A stretch of DNA of 64,000 bases from Polyangiaceae bacterium (GCA_020633205.1 JACKEB010000020.1:62001-126000), one strand, 5' to 3'. Counted from the first letter of the stretch, positions 1-8,638 are shown. The notes: generated by a model from the sequence alone, not told the origin. A program made the numbers and translations.

Positions 1-84
1 GGAGTTTTTCAGCATCCTGCTAGTGCGCAAGTCGGGCGGAGGTACAGGGCAGCGCTCTACGCCAGGATTGGCTAGGGTCGAAGC

Positions 85-651
85 ATGACCGCAGGGCAAG
101 TTTGTTTGGTCGTGGCAGCATTCGGCGTGGCGGAACTCGGCGCGGCCGCCGTCTTTCTGAACAAACACCTAACGGAGCAACGAGCCGCAAAGCGCGCTAC
201 GACTTCGATGGTCGAGCACGGCCCTGGCCACACACCGATGAAGGCCAAGCAGTCGCTCATGCTCGCCGGGGTCGCTCTGATGTCAGCGCTCATCAGCTTC
301 GGTATCGCGGCGTTCATGTGGTTCGTCGTCGCGCCGAAGGGTGTCGATCGCGATCGGGCGGCCGCCGCGTTTCTCGAAGCGGCGCGCACGAAAGATTCCG
401 CACGACTAAGCTCCTTGAGCGCGCCAGGCGCAGCGCTTGACCAGCAGTTCTTCGCCAATGAAGTTGCGGGCGCCAAGAGCGTGGAAGCGACCAGCTACGA
501 TCTCGCGTTTGGGGGGCAGTCGTGCATGGAGTTCGAGACGGACAAGGGAAAGACCCTGTTCCTCTACCTTGAGCAGCAAAGTGGCACCTGGCTGGTCGTG
601 CGTGGCGGCCCGATGGACCCGGCGTGCGACAATCAGCTGAACTCCGACTGA
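85..651 (+). CDS. Hypothetical single-pass membrane protein
   Basis: I do not recognise a family. The reading frame contains one clear hydrophobic helix (about residues 53-75 counted from the ATG at 85) followed by a soluble domain of about 110 residues containing two cysteines (QSCMEF and DPACDN) that could form a disulfide outside the membrane. The start is uncertain: ATG codons at 208 and 238 also lie in frame, and 238 would place a Met-Lys start directly before the membrane helix. None has a strong ribosome site. It is convergent with the minus-strand gene ending at 694. Confidence 0.6.
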   Translation: MTAGQVCLVVAAFGVAELGAAAVFLNKHLTEQRAAKRATTSMVEHGPGHTPMKAKQSLMLAGVALMSALISFGIAAFMWFVVAPKGVDRDRAAAAFLEAARTKDSARLSSLSAPGAALDQQFFANEVAGAKSVEATSYDLAFGGQSCMEFETDKGKTLFLYLEQQSGTWLVVRGGPMDPACDNQLNSD

Positions 652-693
652 CCGCGCTCCGCGGCGCCCGAACTCGACTCCTATTTCGCTGAC

Positions 694-2007
694 TCAGCGC
701 CGGCGACGCAAACCGCGCAGAAGCTCGTCGTCGTCTTCGTACGGGTACACCGGTGTCTGGCGATCGTCCCCGGCAGGGAAAGTACCCGAGCTCGCACGCT
801 CCGGGGGGCTGCTCGGTCGCCGCACGGGGAAGCCCCCTGACTCGCGCAGCACAGGCTCGCTCTGCTGACGAAGCTCATACGAACCCGAGATCGGGTTCTG
901 CCGCAGGTTGTAACCGGACTGAGGCCGCGCCTCAGGGGGCGGAGGCAAGATGCTCTCTCGACGCGGCCGCTCCGCATCAGCCGGGACGCGTGAGGACGGC
1001 ACCACCGGGTACTGCCCAGCGGGGTAGCGCGGAGCGGCGTAGCCCCCAGACGGCGCACGTCCCGTAGAGCCTTGCCCTGTGGAACCAGTAGTCCTCCCAC
1101 CGCCAGGCTTCTTTCCCATGTCTCCACGCTGACGGATTTCCGAAGCTGGACGTCCGTCTTGACGATCTGCGGCAGTACGCGGAGGTGGGGGGGAGGAACT
1201 CTCGCGGTCGAATGCGGGCGGTGGTTGCGATTCTCGAACCGCACGGAAACTGGATGATGAGCGAGCGCCAGGGCGTCGAGACTGAGGGGGCAACGTCGTG
1301 CGCTCGAAGATGCGATCGACCTCCGCGCTTAGGCTGCCGGCTGCCGGGATACGGCTCTTGCTCAGGCTGCGGCGGGGGCCGGGTGCTCCGGACTGCGCAC
1401 CCGCGCTCGGCGCTGGCGGCGGCAGCATGCTCGGCTGCCTGAAGCGACCGGAGATGCTCGCGCGATCGCCGATCACGTCAGCGAACAGCTTCAGCTCTTC
1501 GGGATTGCGATTGTGACCGAACGTGTAGGCGGCCTTCACGTAGCCAACGCACAGGTGGCGCAGGATTCGCGTCGACCGTGGGTGGCCAAGCACACCGAGC
1601 GCAAGCTCGAACCCGACGTCCGTCTCGGTGAGGTCGAACACCACGCGAGCCCCCTCGTAGGGCAGCTCAACCGGGGTACGCAAACGTGCGATGGTGCGCA
1701 CCACGTCTCCGGGAACGACCACGCTTCCGCGATGAGAGAGCAAGCGAGAGCCGAGGACGAAGCCTGCGCTCTCCAGTACCTTGCCTGAGCCGTCTCCCAA
1801 CGCGGCATCGATACCCAAGAGCAGCTCCTCTGCCTCGACGAGCGACATGGTGCTGCGCGGGTCAGCTGCGTTGTAGACGTGGTCACTCAGGGACCGCATG
1901 AGGCGCGGGATGAGCCGTGCAGCGAGACGCATCGGCACAGACGCGTCACTGCGCTCAAGCGCATCGATCACGTCGCGTACGAAACGACTCCTGAACCGCG
2001 GACCCAT
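694..2007 (-). CDS. Conserved myxobacterial-type protein with long disordered tail
   Basis: The protein is 437 residues from the ATG at 2007. Residues 1 to about 200 are folded and well conserved in style, with blocks such as LLLGIDAALGDGSGKVLESAG and a final LRHLCVGYVKAAYTFGHN. From about residue 215 to the end it is Pro/Ser/Arg-rich and probably disordered, ending in an acidic patch (EDDDE) and RRRR. The folded part reminds me of the TIGR02265/DUF2378 family of myxobacterial paralogues, but that is a weak memory match. The frame stays open up to 2391, but the upstream part reads like non-protein, so I chose 2007. No good Shine-Dalgarno site is visible. Function unknown. Confidence 0.65.
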   Translation of the reverse strand: MGPRFRSRFVRDVIDALERSDASVPMRLAARLIPRLMRSLSDHVYNAADPRSTMSLVEAEELLLGIDAALGDGSGKVLESAGFVLGSRLLSHRGSVVVPGDVVRTIARLRTPVELPYEGARVVFDLTETDVGFELALGVLGHPRSTRILRHLCVGYVKAAYTFGHNRNPEELKLFADVIGDRASISGRFRQPSMLPPPAPSAGAQSGAPGPRRSLSKSRIPAAGSLSAEVDRIFERTTLPPQSRRPGARSSSSFRAVRESQPPPAFDRESSSPPPPRTAADRQDGRPASEIRQRGDMGKKPGGGRTTGSTGQGSTGRAPSGGYAAPRYPAGQYPVVPSSRVPADAERPRRESILPPPPEARPQSGYNLRQNPISGSYELRQQSEPVLRESGGFPVRRPSSPPERASSGTFPAGDDRQTPVYPYEDDDELLRGLRRRR

Positions 2008-2396
2008 TGGCGGCGATATTAGGGGTGGATGTGGTTGTAGCGGAAGCAGTAAGAGGGAAGCGCAGCTGGAAAAGCGACCGTTCGACCGGTCAGTCTCGTT
2101 TCGTCTCGAAGTCGTGTTCGCGATACCTCCAGAATCCCAGGAAGATAGCTCCAAACAGCACTCGCTCGATTCGCGCCGGGCACACGCGAACGAGGCAAGA
2201 GTCGGGACCGGGCGGCTCTGACGTAGCAGGAACACTGGAAGGCGAAGCAACTTGGGACAGGTGAGTGCAGGGCGCTCCTCGGTCACTGCAAGATCCGCAG
2301 TCTCTGGTGCCACAGCGGCTGGAGCGGCTCGTTCAGGTGATCGTCCATCCTGCTCGTTAATTGTCCATGTCGAGCGAGCCGAGCTAGGCACTCAGT
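2008..2396. other. Divergent intergenic region
   Basis: This gap of 389 bases lies between the start of the minus-strand gene at 2007 and the GTG start at 2397. It should hold promoters for both genes. I see no convincing paired promoter elements, terminator or RNA gene. It could partly be N-terminal coding sequence if the minus-strand gene starts further upstream. Confidence 0.4.
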
Positions 2397-3170
2397 GTGG
2401 GCCAAAGGTCTTCAGTCGTCAGCGCGTTGCTGTGCCTCGCGTCCTTGTGTGCTGGCTGCAGCGACGACGCGCCTTCGCTCTCGGCTGCGTCGAAGGTAAC
2501 CAGCCGACACGACGAAGAACTCATCGCGCTAACCGAGCGCGTGGCGTTCAAGCGCCACGAGATCGAAAACCGTGAGCGGGTAAGCTGGGAACTACCCAAT
2601 AAACCGAACGATAGCGCCTGCCCAAACTTGGCGCGCGGCGACAGCGACGCGGATCAGCTGGTGTTGCTCACGGAAGACGATCGCATCGACACCCGGCAGC
2701 TCTTGCCGCTTCGCTTGACCAAGCAGCTGACGAGCCGCGATCTGGAAGCGCTCGAACCGCACTACGACCCCACCTCGAAGGCAGGCGCCAAGCGACGCTT
2801 GCGCTCCAGGCGTGATGGAGAGCTCGCGCTGGACAAACTTGGCCACCTCGCAAAGCGACGCTTCGCGGCAGTATTCCACGTCAAGCTGTACGTCGAGCCG
2901 CACTTCTTCCACAACCCGAAGAAGCGCAAGCCAGAGTGGGGCCCCGGCCTGATGCTTGGCTGGGTGGCGATTCACGAGCTTGGAGAGCCGGAAGCACTGT
3001 GTCAGTGGAGCATCGACGTACGCAGCGACATCAGCGATGCACCGCTAGCCCGTCGCCTCCGCGAGTCAACCCGCCACGACCTCATTAGTGACCTCGGCAA
3101 GCGTTTCCGTGAGGCAGGGATGCGCGCATTGGGGAAGCTCGAGAGCGGCCTAAGCGCGCCCCCAAAGTAA
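2397..3170 (+). CDS. Hypothetical lipoprotein, secreted
   Basis: Starts with GTG. The first 21 residues look like a signal peptide ending in LCAGC, a slightly imperfect lipobox, so the mature protein is probably anchored at Cys21. The rest (257 residues in total) is charged, with no recognised domain. It has a basic/acidic middle section and a C-terminal part containing a conserved-looking GWVAIHELGEPEALCQWSIDVRSD stretch. It stands alone: divergent from the gene before it and convergent with the restriction-modification pair after it. Function unknown. Confidence 0.65.
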   Translation: MGQRSSVVSALLCLASLCAGCSDDAPSLSAASKVTSRHDEELIALTERVAFKRHEIENRERVSWELPNKPNDSACPNLARGDSDADQLVLLTEDDRIDTRQLLPLRLTKQLTSRDLEALEPHYDPTSKAGAKRRLRSRRDGELALDKLGHLAKRRFAAVFHVKLYVEPHFFHNPKKRKPEWGPGLMLGWVAIHELGEPEALCQWSIDVRSDISDAPLARRLRESTRHDLISDLGKRFREAGMRALGKLESGLSAPPK

Positions 3171-3258
3171 ACTGAGCGGCGCGCCGACCAAGCAGCGCGG
3201 CAACCTGGCCGCCGCTACTAAGCGCTACAGCGACGCGCTGCTGCAACCAAGCGCACTC

Positions 3259-3738
3259 TCAAGGCTGGTACAGCCTACGTTCGCTGAGCACGATGTCCCA
3301 CCAGCGGAACGTCTGGGCCAAGACGTGGTCGAGCTGCCACGTTCCAGAGTCGATACGATCGCCTTGGCGCCTGCCAACCGGCTTCAGCTCTTCCCCTGGG
3401 AGGCAGTAGGCCGACTGCTCCGCGCACTGGAGCAGGTGGAGCACTCCTTCGGAGAACCCAGCTCCGGCGTAGACGATCACGCCAGGCATGCGCATCGAAC
3501 GCAGGTCTTCGAGAGCGTAAGGGATCTTCTCGTCAACTGTGCCCGGGGAGTCTTGATACTTGCACTCCACCGCAAGCCCGACGCTGCTCGACACGTGGAG
3601 CACAAATAGATCGACCCGGCGCTGCTTGCCGATGATGGAGGTGCCGAGGCTCACCTCTTCGTAGATCTGAATGCCGCGATCGCCGTAGGCGGCTTGCAAG
3701 TAGCTAGCGATGAGCCGCCGGTACTGATTCCCTGTCAA
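3259..3738 (-). CDS. PD-(D/E)XK restriction endonuclease, partner of adjacent methyltransferase
   Basis: This 159-residue protein has the core of a PD-(D/E)XK nuclease: an Asp in RRVDLF near residue 41, then AVECKYQ near residues 56-62 supplying the E-x-K pair. That predicts a metal-dependent endonuclease that cuts DNA not protected by the neighbouring methyltransferase. The likely start is TTG at 3738, which overlaps the methyltransferase stop codon (ATTGA) and has GGAGG five bases upstream, so translation is probably coupled to the methyltransferase. The frame is open further upstream, but those residues lie inside the methyltransferase gene and lack domain character. The recognition sequence cannot be read from the sequence. 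Confidence 0.75.
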   Translation of the reverse strand: MTGNQYRRLIASYLQAAYGDRGIQIYEEVSLGTSIIGKQRRVDLFVLHVSSSVGLAVECKYQDSPGTVDEKIPYALEDLRSMRMPGVIVYAGAGFSEGVLHLLQCAEQSAYCLPGEELKPVGRRQGDRIDSGTWQLDHVLAQTFRWWDIVLSERRLYQP

Positions 3739-4523
3739 TCCGTCCTCCAGCGCGAGAGGCCGTGAGTCGCCTGCCCCCCGGCCTCTGTCAAGCGCTGCTT
3801 GGAAATCTTGATCGCCTCGTCGCAAATGTCCGATCCCATGAAGTGGCGCCCTTGGCGTAGCGCCGCGACTCCAGCCGAACCGGAACCGCAAAATGGGTCA
3901 ACCACCAGCTCCCCCGGAGCGGTGCTTTGACTGACCAGGACCTCTGACAGCTCCGCGGGCTTTTCCGTGGGGTAACCCTTGTGGATCCGAGGAAAGGACA
4001 AGACGTCCGGCACGCCCAAGTCGTTGAGCTTTCGCTTGCCCTTTTCGAAGAACAGGATGAACTCATACCGAGATCGGTAGTGGTACCCCATCCCGATCTT
4101 CTGCTTGTCCCAGACGAGCGGCTTCCAGAAGCGAAAGCCTTGAGCCTCCGCGATCGGTTTGGCGGCGAACATCGTCTCCTGATCGCAGAACAGGTAGAAG
4201 TGGCGGTGCTTCTTCAGCACGCGATGGACTTCCGCGAACAGCTCGGGGAAACGTGCGTTGGGGAAGATCTGAAACCAGTCGTTGCTGGAAGCCTTGCTGT
4301 GCTTCAAACGCGTGGTGGTGCCCACCGCACGGTGCTTCTCCAGTGACTCGTAGGGAGGATCCGTGATCACCAGATCCACGCTCTGATCCTCGAGAGTGCG
4401 CAGCCACTCCACGGCATCCGTCTGCGCGAGGTCGAAGCGCAGCTGAGCGTCAGCTCCGAGGCGTGGGGCCTCCTCTACCAATCCGGCGAACAGACTCGAC
4501 TGTTGAGTGTCACTCCTGCCCAT
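3735..4523 (-). CDS. Site-specific DNA methyltransferase, beta class
   Basis: S-adenosylmethionine-dependent amino-methyltransferase (adenine N6 or cytosine N4), 262 residues. The catalytic motif DLVITDPPYESL lies near residue 54 and the SAM-binding motif VVDPFCGSGSAG near residue 206. This order, catalytic motif first, defines the beta class. It is followed directly by an overlapping PD-(D/E)XK nuclease gene, so the two form a restriction-modification unit. I start it at ATG 4523 (MGRSDTQQSSLFAG); the open frame upstream to 4826 shows no domain character. Confidence 0.88.
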   Translation of the reverse strand: MGRSDTQQSSLFAGLVEEAPRLGADAQLRFDLAQTDAVEWLRTLEDQSVDLVITDPPYESLEKHRAVGTTTRLKHSKASSNDWFQIFPNARFPELFAEVHRVLKKHRHFYLFCDQETMFAAKPIAEAQGFRFWKPLVWDKQKIGMGYHYRSRYEFILFFEKGKRKLNDLGVPDVLSFPRIHKGYPTEKPAELSEVLVSQSTAPGELVVDPFCGSGSAGVAALRQGRHFMGSDICDEAIKISKQRLTEAGGQATHGLSRWRTD

Positions 4524-4990
4524 TGCGTTCCGACCTCGACCCTTCGAGACCGCTCCCCGCCCGGTGCGGAGCGCCGTCTTGTGTGGACCAATCGTCGTGT
4601 GAAGTAGCAGCTCGCGGCGCTCGCCCCCAGCCTCTAGCGCACCGGCTGCCGAAACAGCTCCGAAGCTCTCAGCCAGCCCGAAACGCCCATCACCCTCTAG
4701 TCGTGTGTCCGTCATCCTGCACACACAGATAGCACTGGGCGGGCGTGCAGTCTCTAGGGGCGACGGCCGCCGCGTGACAAATAATGTCCGCCCGAGAGTC
4801 CCGCCGCAAGCCAAGGCGAAGGCCACTCGGATCTTTCACGAGCCCTGTCACACAAACTCGAAGTGAAGAGATGTGTCTCGCATCGACCCCGAGCACGTGG
4901 GTGTTGCAGCCGCCATTCCCGGCGCTACCGGGGCGGCCCTCCGATACGCGCCATCACGTTGCCTCCCGGATACAACGAAGCGAGGTTCGC
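4524..4990. other. Intergenic region between restriction unit and hydrolase
   Basis: This gap of 467 bases lies between the divergent methyltransferase (minus) and hydrolase (plus). It must carry both promoters. I see no RNA gene, strong hairpin or controller-protein gene. Both flanking frames stay open into it, but the encoded residues look unnatural. Confidence 0.4.
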
Positions 4991-5968
4991 ATGTCACATC
5001 CTCAACGTGGCGCAGGCCGACCTGCGTCAGTCATCAGGTCTGCGACAGCGCCGGCCTGGGCTCGTCCGCCACGTAGTCCGAGTAACCGCTGGCTACGATC
5101 GCTGGTTCCCCTCTTGCTGTGCCTCGTGAGCATCCCGGTCCTTGCAAAATCCACCCAGCGCGATCCGTTCGAACAACCCGTCATCCGCCCGCGGGCGGCT
5201 CACGTGGACGTCATCGATGCGCACCCAACGCCAAGACGTGAAGCCACGACGACCCGCGGCGTTCCCCTCCCCCCCAAACCCACGGCCGCCGCTCCTCAGG
5301 TCAAACCCAGCTGGCTATGGCTGGAAGCCACGCCCGCTGACAACGCAGTGTTGCTACGTACCCCCGCGGCAACGTCGCGTGCAGCTTTCAGCGCTCGGGT
5401 CACCATCATGCTCCACGGCATGTGCGACGTCCCTCAGAACGAATGTCCCAGCTTTGCCTCGGCAACCGACGATGCCTGGTTGCTCTGCCCTCAGGCGAGC
5501 ATCGGTTGCAATGGTGGCGGAGCTACGTGGAACTGGAAGACACGCGTCGAACGAGTAGAGAGAGCGACGGAGCGGGCGCTCTCGGGCCAGGATGTATCCC
5601 AGGATACCCCTCGCACTTTGATCGGCTTCTCTCTAGGCGCGAGCACCGCCCTCGAGGTGGCGCAGAACGGCCACGGCCGCTACGACGCACTCGTGCTGAT
5701 CGCTGGGCGCATCTACCCCGACGCAAAGAAGCTGAAAGCCCACGGCGTGCAGCGCGTCGTGCTCGCCGCTGGCGACTTCGACGGCAGCGCGCCGCACCTC
5801 CGCGCGGAATCTTCGCGGCTCGAGCGCGCGGGTGTCGAAACCCGCTTCATGAGTCTTGGCAAGGTGGGACACCAGTTTGCGCGAGACATGCCCACCTGGC
5901 TAGATGATGCCCTGACCTGGGCAGAGCGGCGCCCCGCGCAGGCGGGCTCGCTCAAGCCGTCGCGTTGA
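4991..5968 (+). CDS. Alpha/beta hydrolase, membrane-anchored or exported
   Basis: The protein is 325 residues from ATG 4991. A basic N-terminus is followed by the hydrophobic segment WLRSLVPLLLCLVSIPVLA (about residues 35-53), which acts as a signal or anchor. The catalytic domain shows VTIMLHGMCD, an oxyanion-type HG motif, and LIGFSLGAS, the nucleophile elbow with the catalytic serine. Later LIAGRIYP and KVGHQFARDMP probably bring the acid and the catalytic histidine (GHQF). Cysteines in CDVPQNEC and LCPQASIGC may form disulfides, fitting an extracytoplasmic site. The 3' end overlaps the convergent Coq4-like gene by 17 bases. Substrate unknown. Confidence 0.75.
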   Translation: MSHPQRGAGRPASVIRSATAPAWARPPRSPSNRWLRSLVPLLLCLVSIPVLAKSTQRDPFEQPVIRPRAAHVDVIDAHPTPRREATTTRGVPLPPKPTAAAPQVKPSWLWLEATPADNAVLLRTPAATSRAAFSARVTIMLHGMCDVPQNECPSFASATDDAWLLCPQASIGCNGGGATWNWKTRVERVERATERALSGQDVSQDTPRTLIGFSLGASTALEVAQNGHGRYDALVLIAGRIYPDAKKLKAHGVQRVVLAAGDFDGSAPHLRAESSRLERAGVETRFMSLGKVGHQFARDMPTWLDDALTWAERRPAQAGSLKPSR

Positions 5969-6569
5969 GACGCGCTCGCTCCAAGCGGCGCTTGGCGTTC
6001 ATCCCGAGCAACGCGAACGGTAGGATCGGGATCAAGACGCCGAGCATGGCGGTTCCCGCAACAAGGCCAGCAAAGGACGCCATGACGTAGAGCGGGATGT
6101 CCGTCGCTCGCGCGCGCGTCGGCTCGTCCACGCCAAGCTCGTCAGCCACTTCCCCGACTCCACGTTGCAGGAGCTGTGGCAGCTCCAATCCGTACAGTGA
6201 GTGACTGCGACGCCCACGGACGAACGCGCGAAACGAGCGTCTCGGAGAGAAGAACAACGCGAAGCCCATCGACGACAGGTTCAGCTGCCACGCCGCGAGG
6301 AAGCCCTTGCACCCCGCGCCGATCTCCCAGGCAGCGATTTCAATCTCGCCCTGGAGATCCGTTTGGTAGCCGGTCAGCACATGATGGAGGTCGTGGTACC
6401 CGACGGCGCGAACGCGGCCAGCCGTGTTGGGGAACGGAAACGGGATCGGCCCGAGTTTGAAGTCGACCCAAGGGTCGTTGTAGCCCCCATCGGGACCGAA
6501 ATGATTGTCCTCGAAGTACTGTTGCCGAGCGACTGCGAGGGTGTCGGAACGACGGTAACTGGAACTCAT
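5952..6569 (-). CDS. Coq4-like protein
   Basis: The protein has 205 residues. It contains HDLHH followed after eleven residues by Glu (residues about 57-73), an exact match to the HDxxH-x11-E metal/quinone-site signature of the COQ4 family, which scaffolds ubiquinone synthesis and has been linked to C1 decarboxylation of the ring. The C-terminus has one hydrophobic segment (about residues 165-190), suggesting membrane association. The start at 6569 is supported by GAGGAGG six bases upstream. It is transcribed divergently from a TetR regulator, with a palindrome between its start and the shared promoter region, so it is probably repressed by that regulator. The function as a quinone-synthesis factor is inferred from the motif only. 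Confidence 0.72.
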   Translation of the reverse strand: MSSSYRRSDTLAVARQQYFEDNHFGPDGGYNDPWVDFKLGPIPFPFPNTAGRVRAVGYHDLHHVLTGYQTDLQGEIEIAAWEIGAGCKGFLAAWQLNLSSMGFALFFSPRRSFRAFVRGRRSHSLYGLELPQLLQRGVGEVADELGVDEPTRARATDIPLYVMASFAGLVAGTAMLGVLIPILPFALLGMNAKRRLERARLNATA

Positions 6570-6583
6570 GGCGTCCTCCTCAA

Positions 6584-6601
6584 TAATGACCACGGTCATT
6601 A
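6584..6601. promoter_or_regulatory. Palindromic operator, probable TetR site 1
   Basis: TAATGACCACGGTCATTA is an inverted repeat of 8-base arms around AC. It lies 15 bases before the Coq4-like start codon. The core TGACC-AC-GGTCA recurs at 6663-6674, at the start of the divergent TetR gene. Confidence 0.75.
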
Positions 6602-6662
6602 ATAGTCTCAAGCCTGGGGCTGGGAAAGGCCTGGACGGCCTAAAACGTCCTGTGCGACAAAT

Positions 6663-6674
6663 TGACCATGGTCA
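6663..6674. promoter_or_regulatory. Palindromic operator, probable TetR site 2 (autoregulation)
   Basis: TGACCATGGTCA is a perfect 12-base palindrome with the same arms as site 1. The ATG at its centre is the likely start codon of the TetR gene, so protein bound here would block its own transcription and cover its own start codon. Confidence 0.72.
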
Positions 6675-7327
6675 TAAAAACTGACCCTCCGTCCAGGAAC
6701 TCGACCCGCTCCAGGCGAGCCGAGAAAAAGCAGGACAAGCGTGAGCGCATCCGAGCCGCTGCTTGGGACCTGTTCACGCGTCAGGGCTACGCCGCGACGA
6801 CGACCAAGCAGATCGCAAAACACGCGGGCATCGCCTCCGGCACTCTGTTCCTCTACGCGAAGGACAAGCCCGACCTGCTCTGCATGGTGTTCCAAGAGCG
6901 ATTGCAGCGGGTGTCTGACGCCCAGCTCGCGACTATACCTCGGGAGAGTTGCCTCTTGGATCAACTGTTGTGGGTTTTCCGTGGGGTTTTTGACAACTAC
7001 GCAGAGCACCAAAGCTTGGCGCGAGAATTCATCGCCGTGTTTCCTGGTAGCCAAGGCCCCAACACGGACCTGCTCCACGGGACGACGCTCGCGTTTCTGC
7101 AAGGCATCGCACATTTGGTCATGGCCGCCCAGCGACGCGGCGAGGTCAGCGAGGAGGTGCTACCTCTGCAGGCAGCGTCCAACATCTTCGCCCTCTACTT
7201 CGGAGTGCTCTTGCAGTGGTTGAGCGGCATGCTTGACTTCGACCACGTCCTGGAGCCAACTTTGAAGAGCGCCCTCGACCTGCAACTGCGCGGTTTTTAT
7301 CCTCGCGGAATTATTTCAGCCACGTAG
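6668..7327 (+). CDS. TetR/AcrR family transcriptional regulator
   Basis: The protein has 219 residues. The N-terminal helix-turn-helix is clear: RERIRAAAWDLFTRQGYAAT, then TTKQIAKHAGIASGTLFLYAKDK (about residues 23-65). The ligand-binding half is typical in length and unspecific in sequence. I prefer ATG 6668; a TTG at 6662 is also in frame. Its start codon lies inside a palindrome that recurs upstream of the divergent Coq4-like gene, so it probably represses both. The inducer is unknown. Confidence 0.9.
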   Translation: MVIKTDPPSRNSTRSRRAEKKQDKRERIRAAAWDLFTRQGYAATTTKQIAKHAGIASGTLFLYAKDKPDLLCMVFQERLQRVSDAQLATIPRESCLLDQLLWVFRGVFDNYAEHQSLAREFIAVFPGSQGPNTDLLHGTTLAFLQGIAHLVMAAQRRGEVSEEVLPLQAASNIFALYFGVLLQWLSGMLDFDHVLEPTLKSALDLQLRGFYPRGIISAT

Positions 7328-7344
7328 GCTGCAGACTCGCTCGC

Positions 7345-8256
7345 TCAAATCGCGTAGTGCGCGCGCAGGCGTCGCCCTCGAGGCTCGCTCAAAAGCGCCA
7401 AGAAGGCCCCTAACGCCGGCGTCGCGTGACGCCCGTCTCGACGCACCGCGTGCAGGCTGCGGCGAATTGGCTCGCCGCGCAGCCGAACCTCTGTGAGGCG
7501 GCCACTATCGAGCTCGGCGCGTACCGCCAAGCGAGACATCATCGAGACACCGAGCCCGGAGGCGACCGCCTGTTTGATCGCTTCGTTACTCCCGAGGCTC
7601 ATGCTTGGCCGAAGCTGGACACCGCGCTCATCGAGCGCAGCCTCGATGACGGCGCGTGTCCCCGAACCTTGCTCCCGACAGATCAGCGCGACCTCAGCGA
7701 GGTCCTTCCACTCGATTGGCGCTCGACCAAGCAGCGGATCGCCCGGTGCGGTGACCATCACCATCTCGTCCTCGCTGAAGACACTGACCAACAGGGCGCT
7801 GGAACTCACGAATCCTTCAGTAAGACCAATATCCACACGGTTATCGAGAACCATGTTTTGAATGACCTCGGTGTTGGCTATCTCCAGCTCTAGCTCTACC
7901 CCAGGGTGGAGTCGCCGAAACTGACCGAAGACCGCTGGCACCAAGTAGTTGCCGATGGTCGTGCTTGCTCCTACGGAGAGACGCCCCGATGCGACGCCGA
8001 GGAGCGCTGCAAGCTCTGCCTCCAGGCTCTGCTCTTCAGCGAAGATCCGCCGAGAGTGTCTCAGTGCCAGCTCGCCGACCTGGGTGAGCTCGATGCCCCG
8101 GGCGACGCGATCGAAGAGCGCTGCCCCGAGTGCGAGCTCGAGCTCCTTCAGCTGCTTGGAGACGGCGGGCTGACTCACACGCAGCTGGCGTGCGGCCCTG
8201 GTGACCGAGCCGGCATCGGCAACCGCCTGAAAGACCCGCAGCTGGTTGAGGTTCAC
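7345..8256 (-). CDS. LysR-type regulator of the divergent sulfite reductase operon
   Basis: The protein has 303 residues. The N-terminal winged helix reads FQAVADAGSVTRAARQLRVSQPAVSKQLKELE, followed by a periplasmic-binding-like effector domain from about residue 90. It is divergent from DUF2849-sulfite reductase-DUF934, the usual position for a CysB/CysL-type regulator, so it probably activates sulfur assimilation in response to a pathway metabolite. A LysR-type inverted repeat lies 15 bases before its start. The link to sulfur is inferred from context. Confidence 0.88.
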   Translation of the reverse strand: MNLNQLRVFQAVADAGSVTRAARQLRVSQPAVSKQLKELELALGAALFDRVARGIELTQVGELALRHSRRIFAEEQSLEAELAALLGVASGRLSVGASTTIGNYLVPAVFGQFRRLHPGVELELEIANTEVIQNMVLDNRVDIGLTEGFVSSSALLVSVFSEDEMVMVTAPGDPLLGRAPIEWKDLAEVALICREQGSGTRAVIEAALDERGVQLRPSMSLGSNEAIKQAVASGLGVSMMSRLAVRAELDSGRLTEVRLRGEPIRRSLHAVRRDGRHATPALGAFLALLSEPRGRRLRAHYAI

Positions 8257-8270
8257 ACCCTGAGGGTGAC

Positions 8271-8285
8271 ATATCTTCTAGTTAT
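8271..8285. promoter_or_regulatory. LysR-type binding site (T-N11-A)
   Basis: ATATCTTCTAGTTAT is an imperfect inverted repeat (ATA-CT...AG-TAT) that keeps the T-N11-A signature of LysR-family sites. It sits in an AT-rich patch in the 86-base divergent region, 15 bases from the LysR start codon and about 58 bases before the DUF2849 start. Confidence 0.55.
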
Positions 8286-8342
8286 CTCAACCATCACTAT
8301 TATGCCTTTTTCTTATTGGGAAAGCTGCACCAAGTTTCCCCC

Positions 8343-8630
8343 ATGGCACTCCAACTTCCAGCTGTTTTGAGCGGTTCCCTGACGTTGACCGGCGCGCCCG
8401 TGTACCTGGCGGCGGGTAGGGACTGGACCCGCAGCTTGTCTGAGGCCGAGGTCTTCCGCTCGACCGACGACCTGGAAGCGTCGCTTACGTGGGCCCGCAG
8501 CCAGGAAGCCGTGGTGTGCGACCCGTACGCGTTCAGCGTGGATGCGCAGGCGGATAAGCCCACTCCCATTTCCGCGCGCGAACGCATCCGCGCCAACGGT
8601 CCCACCGTCGGCCTGGCGCGAGCGAGCTGA
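8343..8630 (+). CDS. DUF2849 family protein, sulfite reductase-associated
   Basis: The protein has 95 residues. The pattern APVYLAAGRDWTRSL, then VVCDPYAF and a C-terminal RERIRANGPTV, is that of DUF2849, a small family normally encoded just before assimilatory sulfite/nitrite reductase in alphaproteobacteria and relatives. Its biochemical role is not established. The sulfite reductase gene starts 8 bases after its stop. I chose ATG 8343; an in-frame TTG at 8316 is possible, and neither has a strong ribosome site. Confidence 0.78.
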   Translation: MALQLPAVLSGSLTLTGAPVYLAAGRDWTRSLSEAEVFRSTDDLEASLTWARSQEAVVCDPYAFSVDAQADKPTPISARERIRANGPTVGLARAS

Positions 8631-8638
8631 GGACTGCC

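Noticed and set aside
2007..2391. N-terminal extension of the minus-strand gene at 694-2007
   Set aside because: The extra residues are low in protein character and no ribosome site supports the upstream start.
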